From assembly GCA_006386115.1 (NCBI GenBank), contig VFIW01000006.1, positions 1,446,706 to 1,510,705 of the forward strand: a DNA stretch of 64,000 nt, written 5' to 3'. The first letter of the stretch is position 1, and every line of letters begins with the position of its first letter. Positions 1 to 10,904 of the stretch are shown here, piece by piece. The position numbers were made by a program, and so were the translations under genes. Under the pieces are notes generated by a model that saw nothing but the letters and a program-made list of their open reading frames with translations, searched no databases and was not told the DNA's origin. Source of the stretch: Globisporangium splendens (Eukaryota > Oomycota > Peronosporomycetes > Pythiales > Pythiaceae).

Positions 1-543
1 TGGAAAGCGCGACTGACGCCGCTGCAGTACCAGGTGCTACGTCTCAAGGGCACCGAGCCGGCGGGCTCGGGCGAGTACGACGCGCACTTTGCCGCGTCGG
101 GCACGTACGTGTGCTCCGGGTGCCAATCGCCATTGTACACGGCGGACAAGAATTCGACTTGGGCTGCGGCTGGCCGGCGTTCTACGACGTGCTACCGAAC
201 GCCATCAAGGTTACTGGCGTAGTGCACAAGCACTTGTGCTTGGAGAATTTCTTACCTCTTCGTGTGTGTGTATGACAAATAGAAAAACCCAGTGCCTGAC
301 GATCCTAATTGTGATGAAATCGTCTGCGCTGCATGTGAAGGGTACGTGGCTTCTTTCCACACGCAATAGCTTGGAGTATAGAATAAACTGACTGGCGCTG
401 GGTCTCTTGTGCCGATTTGCAGCCACCTTGGTCACGTGATCCGCGGCGAAGGCTACAAGACGCCAACGGACGAGCGCCACTGCATCAACAGCGTCTCAAT
501 TGTTTTCCACGATGATATCGTAGCCACCGAACCATCTGCCTAG
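1..543 (+). pseudogene. msrB: Methionine-R-sulfoxide reductase B, 3' part, with an apparent frameshift
   Basis: Reduces methionine-R-sulfoxide in proteins. The gene enters from the left edge. Exon 1 (to 218) reads TYVCSGC, then a GCGWPAFYD block that is in frame only if one base is restored near 150, where a lysine codon seems to have lost its last base. Exon 2 (283-341) gives DEIVCAACEG and exon 3 (423-543) gives HLGHVIRGEGYKTPTDERHC and ends in a stop; the introns (64 and 81 bp) are GT-AG and in phase. The two CxxC zinc pairs and the catalytic Cys of the RHCINSVS block are all present. The family assignment is secure. Whether the frameshift is a real lesion or a sequence error cannot be told here. 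Confidence 0.8.
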
Positions 544-634
544 ACAAGAAGCAACAAAATAACACACAGCAATACGTCTCTGATCATTAAATACGAGCTG
601 CCGCACACTGAACGGCCTTGCTTTCTCTCTTTTG

Positions 635-1714
635 CTACAGCAGCACCGAGTCGTCGCCGGTACTGCTGTCGTCGCCGAGCACGCGGTCCGTCGCTAGAAA
701 CTCCAGCTCAGCCGCATTCATCACCATGGCGCGATGCGGGAGCAGCGCCATCGTTGGGAGCACCCAGTCGCGCTTGCGGTCACCAAACACGGCGCGAAAG
801 TTCTCGCGCCACCCGAGGCTGAAGGGCGACGCGCGGCCGTAGATGTGGAAATCGATCGTCGTCGAGCCATTTAGCAGTAGGTACGAGTGCACGACGACGA
901 ACATGAGCAGACTCAGCGAGAGCGATCCCGCGAGCACGAATGCGATGAGCCCCACCAGCGACAGCTCGGATTCCTCACTCGTGGGCGACGGAGCCATGAT
1001 GGACCGCTGGAAAGGCGCGAACAGCGCGATCACAACCATGAGAAGCGCAAGGAACGCGTACACGACAAACTGGAGGAAATACTTGTAGTTCTGCTCGCCG
1101 ACGCAATTCGCGACCCACGGACAGTGGTGGTCTACACGTGCATACAGGGGACACCACAGAGTATCAGCACCTTGGTTGTGTGCATCGTTACGCCATCGTA
1201 GAGGGCAAACGTACCCATTTTCAGCACGCATTTGTTGCAGAAGCTGCAGTGGTGCGCGCGGAACGGCTTCATCTGCTTGCAGCGGCGACACGACGGCAGG
1301 CGCAGACTGCTCTGGCGTATGCTGTTGGTGTGGCCGCGGTCTTCCTCCATGGCGTCCTGGAACGCGTCGTCCATGCGCTCAAGCACATGCGCAGTCACAT
1401 ACCCAGGGTCTATCCACATACGCAATAAGCAAGCACTATCAGCCGTCTCCCTCCATTAATCACATACCAGACACAGATGCCCTTATATGTTACCTGTCGT
1501 GACGACTTTGTAATACGCAACGCCCATACACCCGACAAAGAAATGGAACACGATGGCTTCGAGCAGGTACAGCAGCGGCGCGAACGGGTCTGACGAATTT
1601 GCCGAGTTCTGCGCGCCAGGTAGCCAGTGCACACTCATGAAGACGTAGTACTCGACGCACACGATCGCGAGCACGAGCAGCACGGGCAGCACCGACACGG
1701 CGCGGATCAGCGAG
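635..1714 (-). CDS. DHHC-family protein S-acyltransferase (palmitoyltransferase)
   Basis: Attaches palmitate to cysteines of membrane proteins; expected in Golgi, ER or plasma membrane. Exons read on the minus strand are 1714-1494, 1409-1215 and 1131-635. The first encodes two hydrophobic segments. The second carries the cysteine-rich zinc-binding stretch ([21 protein letters not shown]). The third starts with the catalytic [12 protein letters not shown] motif, then two more membrane spans and a Ser/Asp-rich tail. The four-span topology with DHHC in the cytosolic loop is usual for the family. The DHHC motif is created exactly at a splice junction (KM | DHHC). The 5' end is unresolved: exon 1714-1494 begins after a TGACAG acceptor, so at least one short upstream exon with the start codon probably lies between 1720 and 2000. 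Confidence 0.85.
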
Positions 1715-1719
1715 CTGTC

Positions 1720-2251
1720 ATAACGACGACCAAAAGAATGAAAGGAGACATGCTCATTAGAACTGAGGGAGAGACATGCGCACGTGCAGCCAAATGGGGA
1801 GGAGCCGTCACTATACAAACAGGTGAGCGTGTGCGTGTGTGTGTGTGCCGTGTATGTGCACAGAGCCTGTGGGCATACTGCAGCGCTCTTATGCAGCGAC
1901 GCACCTCTCATGAACGCGCAGCATTGTGGGTTCCTCCCTGCTTTTCTCGTCTTGGTTGTTGTAAAATGCACACATGCAATCCTCTCTATTTGCATCGTTT
2001 TTGAATGCCAGTGCATATGCACAACAAGAGGCTCCCAAAACTGAGTTGAAGCGACTGATTACTCTTGTCGATTTAATCATTTCACTCACTCACTGAGGTT
2101 TTGCGTCTAATTATAGTAAGTCGACGACCATCAAAGAGCAACTTAGCGTTTCGTACCCCCCTTCCCCCTTTGACACACACACTGCACAAATAGGCGGTGA
2201 CCGGAAATTGAAGAAAAAACAGACGCGCGGACGCACACGAGCAAGGAGGCG
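1720..2251. other. Divergent 5' region between the DHHC gene and the ankyrin gene
   Basis: Probably holds the missing first exon of the DHHC gene (minus strand) and the promoters of both genes. A TG-rich stretch lies near 1827-1860. I could not place a start codon for the DHHC gene with confidence. Confidence 0.4.
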
Positions 2252-4373
2252 ATGGGCAACAGCGTCACGCTACACAGCGCGTGCGCATACGGGGACCTGG
2301 GCTACGTGCGCAAGCTGCTGAAGCACGCGACGCCCGCGGAGCTGGAGGCGAAGGACGACAGCGGCAAGACGCCACTGCTCGTCGCGGTCGCGAGCATGAC
2401 GTTCAAGCGCGACGGCGAAGACGACGACCTGTTCTTTGGAGACGATATGCACGATGACGATGATGCGAGTGTGGCGGGTGATGACCACGAAGGTGCTGCT
2501 GATGGCAATGCTGATGCAGATGGTGAAACGGGCGGTGGAGAAGGCGAGAGCAAACCGAGCGAGAGCGACAATAGCGAACCGGAAGCCGTGGAAGAGTTTG
2601 ATGAGAATGCGAGCATTGAGCCGCTGTCGAAGCAAGCGGAGATTCTGCATTTGCTGATCCAGAAGCGCGTGAACCTGGACCACCAGGACGAAAACGGATG
2701 GACGGCGCTCCACCACGCGTGCTTTGTGCAAAACCCCGTCGCGATCAAGATGCTGATCCACGCCGGTGCACACCCCATGCGGGAAAAGTTCGGATTACTT
2801 CCACAGGTATGTCTCTAATCCGCATGCGTTATTATATAGACTCAGAAAAACTCATTTTGGTGAATGTATGCTGCTGCGCTTAGGACTTTTTGCAACGCGG
2901 GCAGTCGTCCGAATGGGCTGCTCAAATACAAGAACTGAAAGAAACGCTCGATCAGATCACAGACAAGTCTCCATATTTGATCAAGCTGCTCGCGTTTCGA
3001 CCAAGTGGCATCGTGCAGCTGGACATGGGCGGTCAGGTCGAGAAGGGCTCGTTGGTCACAAGTACGTTGACGTCTTTATCTGCTTCACATTGTATTTGAA
3101 TATTGCATCTGACACTTTGTTTCTAGTTGAGTACGATGTGCCAGAGAACCATTCGGTGAAGGATTACATCCAAGTGCTGATATCGGAAGAAGACTCGTCG
3201 GAGATCGAGATCGGCTCGTATCACTACGTACCAGCTGGAAAGCATGGACAGATCACGATTAGCACGCAGAACATTGCGTCGTCGAGCACGATTCGGTTTG
3301 TGTACGTCAAATGCGGTACGTATTTGCTGCTCAGACACTTTCTTAAATGGATCCATTAAGGTGCAGTTGGTTTTCTGACGCCATGCTGGCTTCTAGATAT
3401 CAATACGATCTCCAGACAAGTCGTCGCGAGTGGCTGCAATGCTGTGGTGCAGGCGTCTGTGGGCGAGATCTTCCAGTACGAACTGTTCCTGTACGAGCGC
3501 GTCGTGGAAGTCGAGAGTATCCCAGAGTTTGAGTTCATTGACCAGCCGCTGATCGTGTTGAAGCGCATTGGCGTTGTGGTGACCGAAGAAGAGATCGACT
3601 GGGTCGACATTCGTCCGGACAACCACATTGTCGCCGTGAACGATATTCGAATTGACTCGATGGAGTTTTCCGAAGCCGTGCGCGTTCTCCAGGAAAACAA
3701 TGGCAAAAAGTGCACCAAGTTGCTGATGCAAAACTACTCGGTAGGCTACACAACGTTGTGCGAGTCCGCCTGTCATTCTTTTATGGTATCCTAACAGAAC
3801 CGATTACTATTTCCCTAGGCTTGTGGCGATTTCATCCCCGAGAAAATTCTTGGGGTCGGCGTTGTGGGCAAATACGCATACCTGAACCCCCTTGAAGATG
3901 AGGAACACGACATTCACGATGTTGCCGAGCACAACTTGGAAGAATGGGTCAAGAGCCACAGTAACAGTAGTGGAGACACTGCCGCGGCTGTGGTGGACAC
4001 GCTGCCACAACCACCGCCAGCTCCATTCATGCACCCGGAGCGAGAAGTGTCTGTTTCCCAAGAATCAGGTTTACGAGAAGAACGCGAGCATCAAGCCGAA
4101 GTGACAGTGACAGTCGTGGACAGCAAGATCGACCAGGATGAAGATCCTGCGAACGTGGTTAGCGAAGAGAAGATCTCGGCGTCGTCCACGATAGAGACCG
4201 TTGTGCCGCTGCATAATTCTTTCCAACTGGTACGTGGCACATGAAGTTTAATCTTGACCCTACAACTCGGTAGAAGTTGCTTATTGCCCTTGCTGACTAT
4301 AAATTCCATGCATGGTACGCGATAGATCGAGCAATTACAGCAAGGCATCTCCATCAGCAGGGCATTAGGATAA
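2252..4373 (+). CDS. Ankyrin-repeat and PDZ-like domain protein, function unknown
   Basis: Six exons join in phase to 569 residues: 2252-2806, 2884-3061, 3127-3315, 3397-3740, 3819-4229 and 4341-4373. The N-terminus has two ankyrin-like repeats (residues about 5-50, and 130-185 with GWTALHHAC). Between them is a very acidic, low-complexity insert of about 80 residues. The middle holds a conserved region of no recognised fold, then a PDZ-like segment (IVAVNDIRIDSMEFSEAVRVL). The C-terminal 130 residues are acidic and probably disordered, and the last exon adds only ten residues (ending RALG). The start is the first ATG of an open frame and is preceded by stops. The architecture suggests a cytoplasmic scaffold; no catalytic motif is visible. 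The PDZ call is tentative. Confidence 0.7.
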
Positions 4374-4872
4374 GGCAACCGCTGTGACCGCTGCTTCGAT
4401 CTGCAGGCTGCCATCCCACTCGCTCGATTCTTTCTCCTCAGTTATATTATCCCTCGGCTCCTCCACAGCACACGAACACTCGGCTCTTCCAACGAGTTGG
4501 TCGACCATAAAATATACCATATTGACACACAGCAGCGCGCAATGCAGTGCATTCCATGCCGATCCTCGTCGATGCATGACGCTGGCTGGGTACGCTTCAC
4601 AAACATTCCGTCGATCTCTTCAGCATCTCATCTTCGTTTTCATCCAATCACTAACTGTATTCCTTATTTTCAGCCAATCATGTCGCTTCTACATGCTTTG
4701 TGCGGTTTGTGGCTTGTCTTTGACGTGCGAGAGACCGACGTAGGGAGGAGGAGTGCTCGCAGGAAGCGCCGACAGCCCAATTTAATCGCCTCCGTGCTGT
4801 GTGGTTTCTTTATCTCCGTTTCGCTCCCTCTATCCCCACAGACGGCGGCGGCGCAGTTCTCAACACCACCAG
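4374..4872. other. Intergenic region upstream of ftsZ
   Basis: About 500 bp between two co-oriented genes. It should hold the 3' end of the ankyrin gene and the ftsZ promoter. Pyrimidine-rich runs occur near 4800-4860, just before the ftsZ start. No other gene is seen. Confidence 0.4.
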
Positions 4873-6383
4873 ATGAGCGTGCGTAGCTCGTCGTTGTTCA
4901 CGCGCCGCGTGCTGGCGCTCCCCGCGCGCGCCTCGACGGGGAACGCGCTGCTGGTCGCAGATCTGCACACGGAGCGGAAGGCGAAGTACCAGCCAAACGG
5001 CGGCGTCAACGGCGCCTCGCAAAGCGACAGAAAGCAGAGCAGCGGAGGCGTAGGCGCAGCCAACGACCGACGAAAGCGGCAGTACCGACCGCCGACGAGC
5101 CCGCCGGTGACCAAGACGAGCGACTTCTTCACCGAGCGGAAAGAAAGTAATGGATGTGGATATGGAATAATGAGGGAAATGCTTGGGTTCGTGTGCTACT
5201 GTGCGCCTAACGTTTGATCTCTTTTGTCCGTTTAGCGAACGAGGAAAACAAGAAGCGACTGGTGTCGGCGTACAAGGATGGGAAGCCGCTGATCACGGTC
5301 ATGGGGCTGGGAGGTGCGGGCAACAACGCCGTCAACAACATGATCGCGTCGCAGCTCGAGGGCGTCGAGTTCATCGTGGCCAACACGGATTGCCAGGCAC
5401 TGGGCCGCTCGCTGGCGCCGCGCAAGATTACACTGGGTAAGGAGATCACCAAGGGACTCGGTGCGGGTTCCAAACCGCAATTGGGCAAACTCTCGGCCGA
5501 GATGCAGCGTGACGAGATCGAAGCCGCGCTGCAGGACAGCAACATGCTCTTCATCACAGGCGGAATGGGTGGAGGCACGTGCACGGGCGCGGCACCAATT
5601 GTTGCGAGTATCGCGCGCGAGCTCGGGATCTTGACGGTCGGTGTCGTGAGCACGCCGTTCCGCTCCGAAGGACCGAACCGAACGCGACTCGCGAACGCCG
5701 GCGTCAAGGAGCTCGCCAAGTACGTGGACACGCTGATTATTGTGCCGAACCAGAACCTGCTCGCGCTCTCGAACAAGAACACGACGATGCTCGAAGCGTT
5801 CCGATACGCCGACGATGTGCTGTTGGAGGGCGTCAAGGGCGTGACGGACCTCATCGTGCGTCCGGGACTCATCAACTTGGACTTTGCCGATATCAAGACG
5901 ATTCTCTCGAACGCCGGGCGTGCGATCATGGGCTCGGGACTCTCGAGCGACGCCGATCGTCGTGCCGAGAAAGCGGCGGAGCAGGCGCTGGTGAACCCGC
6001 TGCTGGGCGACCTGCCGACCGAGAGCGCGCTGGGACTGCTCGTGACGATCCGCGGCGGTGACGACATGACGCTCTTCGAGGTCGACCGGATCATGGACAT
6101 CATCCGCAGTCGCGTCGCCGACGAAGCCAATATCATCTTCGGCACGTGCTACGACAGCTCGCTGCAGGGCTCGGTTCACGTGTCGATCATTGTGAGCGGC
6201 ATTCAGACCGACCAGATCTCGCCGCCGGTGCCCACGCAGCCGTTCGTGCCCCTGGGTGAGCTCCACAGGAACGACGCAGCAGGATCAGTAGATGACGAGA
6301 GCAATGAGGCAAAGGAGAACGAGCAGCAGCAGCCAGCAGAACCGAAGAAACGAGGACTCTTTGGCCGCTTCTTCTCCCTGTAA
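4873..6383 (+). CDS. ftsZ: Mitochondrial FtsZ division GTPase
   Basis: Tubulin-like GTPase that forms the ring dividing mitochondria in lineages that kept the bacterial system. Exon 1 (4873-5146) encodes a basic, Ser/Arg-rich leader (MSVRSSSLFTRRVLALPARA) typical of mitochondrial import, plus a disordered linker. A GT-AG intron (5147-5235, 89 bp) joins in phase to exon 2 (5236-6383); total 473 residues. The GTPase domain is complete: GLGGAGNNAVNNM near its start, the tubulin signature GGMGGGTCTGAAP, and the T7-type block around NLDFADIKTI. The C-terminal tail after the core is Glu/Gln-rich and ends KKRGLFGRFF, unlike the bacterial FtsA/ZipA-binding tail. A mitochondrial rather than plastid location is inferred from the leader and from oomycetes lacking plastids. 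Confidence 0.93.
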
Positions 6384-6611
6384 GGAGGACTGAAAGCGGC
6401 AGATTTTTGTAGTGATGGCTACCAAGTCATATGCGTCATTTAAAAGGAGAGAGAGCAAGTTGGAATATATACGAAAAAAACCATACTGCTTTTGATATGC
6501 GATGATCCTGTTTAGCAGGAGTGCAGTCCACCTCAAGCAGTCATCATCCAGTAGATTAGCGTGCATTTGCTCTTCATCCCGTGTGCTCTCCGCAAAGTCT
6601 TAATGCACTCA

Positions 6612-8428
6612 TTATGAGAGCTCCCGGATCGCGGCATCGATCTGTGTTCGTGCGAATTGCAGCAGCTTCACGTCGTGTTTCTCCATCGATAATTTCAACA
6701 GACCTTCCTCTTCGACCTTTTCAAAGCCCAGGCTCTTGAGGAAAGCGACACCGCCGGCGAGACTCGCGACACGCTTGCGGAACGCAGCGTTCTCTAAGTT
6801 GATCGTGCGGAACTTTTCGTCGTCGGGCTTCTCGACAAGGTTCTTCACGTACACGTTCAGCGTCTTCAACGCCGTGAGACCGTCGCCACCAACGCGGTAT
6901 TTCTTGAGCCTCTCGACGTTCGCGACGACCTGTTCCTCAGGCGACAAGTTGGTCAGGCTCGCCTTCTTCTTCTGCTCGTTTTCGCTTTCCTGCTTGCTCT
7001 TGTGCAGCGTCTCGACCGACGGCAAATCGATCGGCGCACCTCCGAGGTATCCGCCGCGCGCACGACGCTCAAGCTTATCCTGCTCCAATTTCGCGCGGAT
7101 ACGCTCACGTTCGAGCTTATACTCTTCTTTTTCCTTCTTCAGCTTCTCCGCCGCGAGCTTCCGCTGGATGCGATCGTACTCTTCCTTGGCGTTCTGCATG
7201 TCTTGGCCCATCGTGCGGCGTTTGATCTCGTTCTCGATCCTCTCGCGCTTTTCACGGGCTTCTCGTTCGACGCGCTTGGCTTCGATGCGTGCTTTCAGGT
7301 CCGCGATCTTGGCGGCCTTCTCTTCTTCTGTCAATGGCTTCTGCGTGTGTTTGGACAAATCGACAAACTTGATCGGCTCATCGATGTCAGCATCGTCCTG
7401 GTGCTCGCCGATCCACGAGATTGCAGCCTCCAAGTTCTGCGAATCGGTCGCCAACAACGACTTGCGCGCACGGAGCTCGTTGAAGCCCATTTCCAGCAAT
7501 TGCGCCAAAAACTCTTCGTTCACAGGAGGAATGCCGAGCTCCGTCGAGTTCTCGGCGTCTTGCTCTCTCTTGGCTTCTTCTTCGTCTTCCTTCGTCGCGG
7601 CACCTGGAGCAGCATCCATTGGGTGGCATTCGCCTGTGTTCGGGTCGCACACCATGTTGGCCTTGGCATCCGCGAGAGGCTTCGAGTCCGCAGGAGGAGG
7701 CACGAGATCCAAGTTGTTAAAGCGTCGGAGACGCGCTTCACGGGCATCCGCGGGCGCCGCCGCACTGCCACCAAGCGACATGCCCGCCGACGCGAACGGG
7801 TTGAACGCGGATTGCCGCCATTGCTCAATCTTTGAGCGGAGCGCATTTTGATCAGCGCCGACCAGCTCATCCACCTTGCGCTGGCTCACGTAGAAGTGGA
7901 ACGTTGGGAACCCACGCACGCCTGCATAGTTTGTAGCACAATGCACTCGCACATCAGCGTTGCTGTCGTTTGATGAAAAGAGAAAAGCATCACGCAACGT
8001 ACCTAGTGCGCTGATCAACGAACGATTCTGGGCTTCATCCACCTGCACGCACAAACAGGAGTTTCGCCATTATACTCATATCCCGCGCTTGTTTGCTTCC
8101 GAGATTCGCATATGCAACATGGCGTACCTCAAGAAAGACAACGTCATGGTACTGACTGCTCAGCTGATGGTATACTGGCTTGATAAACTGGCACGGACCG
8201 CACCTGTCTCGCCATCATACCACCAACACCACCACATTCACGAGCATGAGCATGTGTGCAAATCAATCCATACACACACTTTCAAGACCATTGCCGCATA
8301 GTCATCATCTCAAGATCCATCGACAGGACGTACCACGTCGCAGAAAAGTCGACGACGACCAGCTTGCCGCCAGCGCGCTGCATGTTCACGTTCCAGTCCG
8401 CGTCTCCGTGGATCTCCGTCACGCCCAT
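6612..8428 (-). CDS. Thioredoxin-UBA-PUB domain protein
   Basis: Probably a redox-active adaptor of the ubiquitin/p97 system. Four exons on the minus strand (8428-8334, 8203-8128, 8042-8003, 7921-6612) join in phase to 506 residues. Residues 1-105 form a thioredoxin fold: DFSATW, then [10 protein letters not shown], whose first codon is completed across intron 1, then [11 protein letters not shown] with the cis-Pro. A UBA domain follows (about 205-245; [18 protein letters not shown]). Then comes a long Lys/Glu coiled coil (about 260-380) and a C-terminal PUB/PUG domain (about 400-500; [21 protein letters not shown]), the type that binds p97/Cdc48 tails. Intron 3 is open in the CDS frame, so a single-frame reading wrongly includes it. 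It faces ftsZ tail to tail. The partner assignment is by domain analogy. Confidence 0.85.
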
Positions 8429-9224
8429 TCTGTGTTGTATACTGCGAGTCCTTGTTGGCGTCTTCTCTCCTTCACTTCCTTGTTGGCGACTACGTGGCGC
8501 TTTTGGATTCCTATATGGAAAGTGAAGAAGGTGTGCTTTGCTTGTAGAGAAGATCCGAGAAGCGACCTTCGGAACACCTTCAAGTGCGCAACCTTCACTC
8601 AACCTTCATAAATAGGCTGTTTGAAAGGTTTCTCCGAAATAATCAAAGTCTCTGTAGAAGAGCAGGGATGGCGTAATCCCTCGGTTTTGTGCAACACTCC
8701 AAGTTGACGCATCACCAGTCCCTACCCGCAGCACTGCACCTTCCCGTTATAGACACACGATTGGTTCAATGATTTCATAATCACATACTATTGGCCAAAA
8801 ATAGCTTCTGTTTATCTTTTGGTCAATCGCCTCTTTTGTGTCTGGAACCCGCATCTTGCAACAGCAATCATCCACATTTGCACCATTTCTCTCATTTAAG
8901 TGTTGCATAGAGCACTCACTAACTCTGTTCACCAACTACATCAACCTTAACGCGCGTCTGCAGTACATTCAATTGCAACTTCAGGGGAGGGAATGTCCAG
9001 CAGAAGGTTTCGTCGCGATGTCCCAAATACTGGCCCCTCCCTCATCGCGATCGCACACTCGCTCGCTCTCTGGTTATGACAGTGAGAGACGCTGTTTCCG
9101 CGTCAAAAGCCTGCGATCTCCTGCGTGTGCGTCGAGAAGGGATTATCGCATTGATCACACATCCGTCTCTGTGGACATCAGTAGTCGCAGTATACGGCAG
9201 TAGGCAGAAGGGTCATCGTCAGTC
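8429..9224. other. Divergent promoter region between the Trx-UBA-PUB and DUF445 genes
   Basis: About 800 bp shared upstream region of two genes read outward. It is AT-richer than the flanking coding DNA. No gene, RNA or repeat was recognised. Confidence 0.4.
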
Positions 9225-10904
9225 ATGAGCGCGAAGGAGGGACTGCTGCTGAACCCCGAGAAGTGGAGCGCCAAGCAGCTCGAGTCGTGGCTCAAGCGCT
9301 TCGAGGATGGCCGGTACAAGCAGCTCGTGCCGCAGCTGCGCCACTTTTCCGGCTACGATGTCGTGCACTTTGCGCCCGCGCGCTGGGCTCAGATCGAGCC
9401 GATCGACCTCGCGACGAGTCTGCGCTTCACGCTGCTCGGTATGGTGCAGATCGCGTCGTCGGAGGAGACGATCTCGATCGTCACGGACTTCGTGCCGCTC
9501 GCCGACCGCCGAAGCTCGGGCGCCGGCAAACGGTACGAAATGCAAAAGGTGAAGCCCGTCAAGTTCCCGCCCATGATCGAAGTGCCGTCGGTGCCCATCA
9601 TGATCTGTATCGTGCTGTTTATAATCGCTGCCGTGCTGTGTCTGACAGTGCTGAAATCGAAGCTGGAGGACATTAACATTAGCTCGCATCAGTTGGTCAA
9701 GTACGGCTCGATCCCGCTTGTCAGTATCGGGTTCACGTACATCCACATTTGGTTGGCACTGTACATGACGTTCTACCCGCTCAACTACGTCGGGTGTCTC
9801 CAGATTCCAGGCACCAACACGGGTCTTGGATGGCAGGGCATCGTGCCGCACAAGGGCGAGAAAATGGCGCGTCAGGCGGTCAAGATCATGACGACCCAGC
9901 TGCTGAAGGTGAAGGAAGTGTTTGCGCGTTTGGAGCCGTCGGACGTGGTCAAAGTCTTGGAGCCGCTGCTGTTCAACACGATCCATGATGTAATCGAAGA
10001 GATGGCGCTCAAGTACAGCCCGGAGCTCTGGGCCGTGCTCCCCGCCAAGGTGAAGGAGGAGATCGTCGAGAAGGTCAAGGAAGAAGCGCCCGTTCACATT
10101 GAGGCACTCATGGACGAGCTTCGCAACAACATCGAGGACGTGTTCGACATCGAAGACATGGTCGTGACCAACATGTGCCGCGACAAGCAGCTGCTCGTCA
10201 ACATGTTTGTGACCTGCGGGTACGCGGAGCTGGCGTTTATTCGTAACTCGGGCGCGTGGATGGGCGGGATCTTCGGGTTGATGCAGATGGGGCTCTGGTT
10301 CGTGTACTCGGACCGCATTGTCGTGTTCCCAGTCGTCGGTCTCGTGGTCGGTACGATCACCAACTGGCTGGCGCTCAAGATGATCTTTGAGCCTGTGGAG
10401 CCGCGCAAGTTCCTCTGCTTTACGCTGCACGGGCTGTTCCTGCGTCGCCAAAACGAGGTCGCTGCGGTCTACGGCCGCATGGTCGCGGCGGACGTGCTCA
10501 ACTCGCGCAACATCATCGAGGCGATCCTCAAGGGTCCGTACTCGGATCGCCTCTTCGAATTGGTGTATGACAACGTCCAGGAGGCCGTGAACGCCGGCGC
10601 CGCGGTCACGGACAAACTGATCAACTACAGCATTGGCGAAGAAACGTACGCCAACATCAAGGAAGACATCACAAACCACATTGTGCAGAAATTCCCCGAG
10701 TCGCTGCGACAGATCGAGGACTATGCGACAACGGCCATGGATCTCGAGGTCACGCTCCGCGAGAAGATGAAACTGCTGAGCTCGGCGCAGTTTGAGAACC
10801 TGCTGCACCCGATCTTCGAGGAAGACGAGTGGAAACTGGTGCTCATGGGCGGCGTGCTCGGTCTCGCGATCGGGTTGCTCCAAGCGTTTTTCATCAACCA
10901 CTGA
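9225..10904 (+). CDS. DUF445 family membrane protein with an added N-terminal domain
   Basis: Single-exon gene, 559 residues, function unknown. Residues about 120-560 match the DUF445 pattern known mainly from bacteria: GWQGIVPHKGEKMARQ near the start of the core, the hydrophobic TNWLALKMIFEPVEP segment, and amphipathic helices leading to a C-terminal membrane anchor (MGGVLGLAIGLLQAFFI). Two hydrophobic segments (about 125-145 and 160-190) precede the core, and another pair lies near 345-385. The first 110 residues (EKWSAKQLESWLKRF) resemble a SAM-like helical module, absent from bacterial members as I know them. The start follows a short leader with no nearer in-frame ATG. Location is not predictable beyond membrane association. 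Confidence 0.8.
   Translation: MSAKEGLLLNPEKWSAKQLESWLKRFEDGRYKQLVPQLRHFSGYDVVHFAPARWAQIEPIDLATSLRFTLLGMVQIASSEETISIVTDFVPLADRRSSGAGKRYEMQKVKPVKFPPMIEVPSVPIMICIVLFIIAAVLCLTVLKSKLEDINISSHQLVKYGSIPLVSIGFTYIHIWLALYMTFYPLNYVGCLQIPGTNTGLGWQGIVPHKGEKMARQAVKIMTTQLLKVKEVFARLEPSDVVKVLEPLLFNTIHDVIEEMALKYSPELWAVLPAKVKEEIVEKVKEEAPVHIEALMDELRNNIEDVFDIEDMVVTNMCRDKQLLVNMFVTCGYAELAFIRNSGAWMGGIFGLMQMGLWFVYSDRIVVFPVVGLVVGTITNWLALKMIFEPVEPRKFLCFTLHGLFLRRQNEVAAVYGRMVAADVLNSRNIIEAILKGPYSDRLFELVYDNVQEAVNAGAAVTDKLINYSIGEETYANIKEDITNHIVQKFPESLRQIEDYATTAMDLEVTLREKMKLLSSAQFENLLHPIFEEDEWKLVLMGGVLGLAIGLLQAFFINH

Noticed and set aside
1827..1860. TG-rich tract as a CRISPR or satellite array
   Set aside because: Only a short imperfect dinucleotide stretch, with no spacer-repeat structure.
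5207..6266. Long open frames antisense to ftsZ
   Set aside because: GC-rich codon bias of the sense gene keeps the opposite frames open. They have Arg/Val-rich composition and no motifs.
6384..6611. Small minus-strand frame between ftsZ and the Trx-UBA-PUB gene
   Set aside because: Runs into the ftsZ 3' end, has no motif and no conserved start; fits 3' untranslated sequence.
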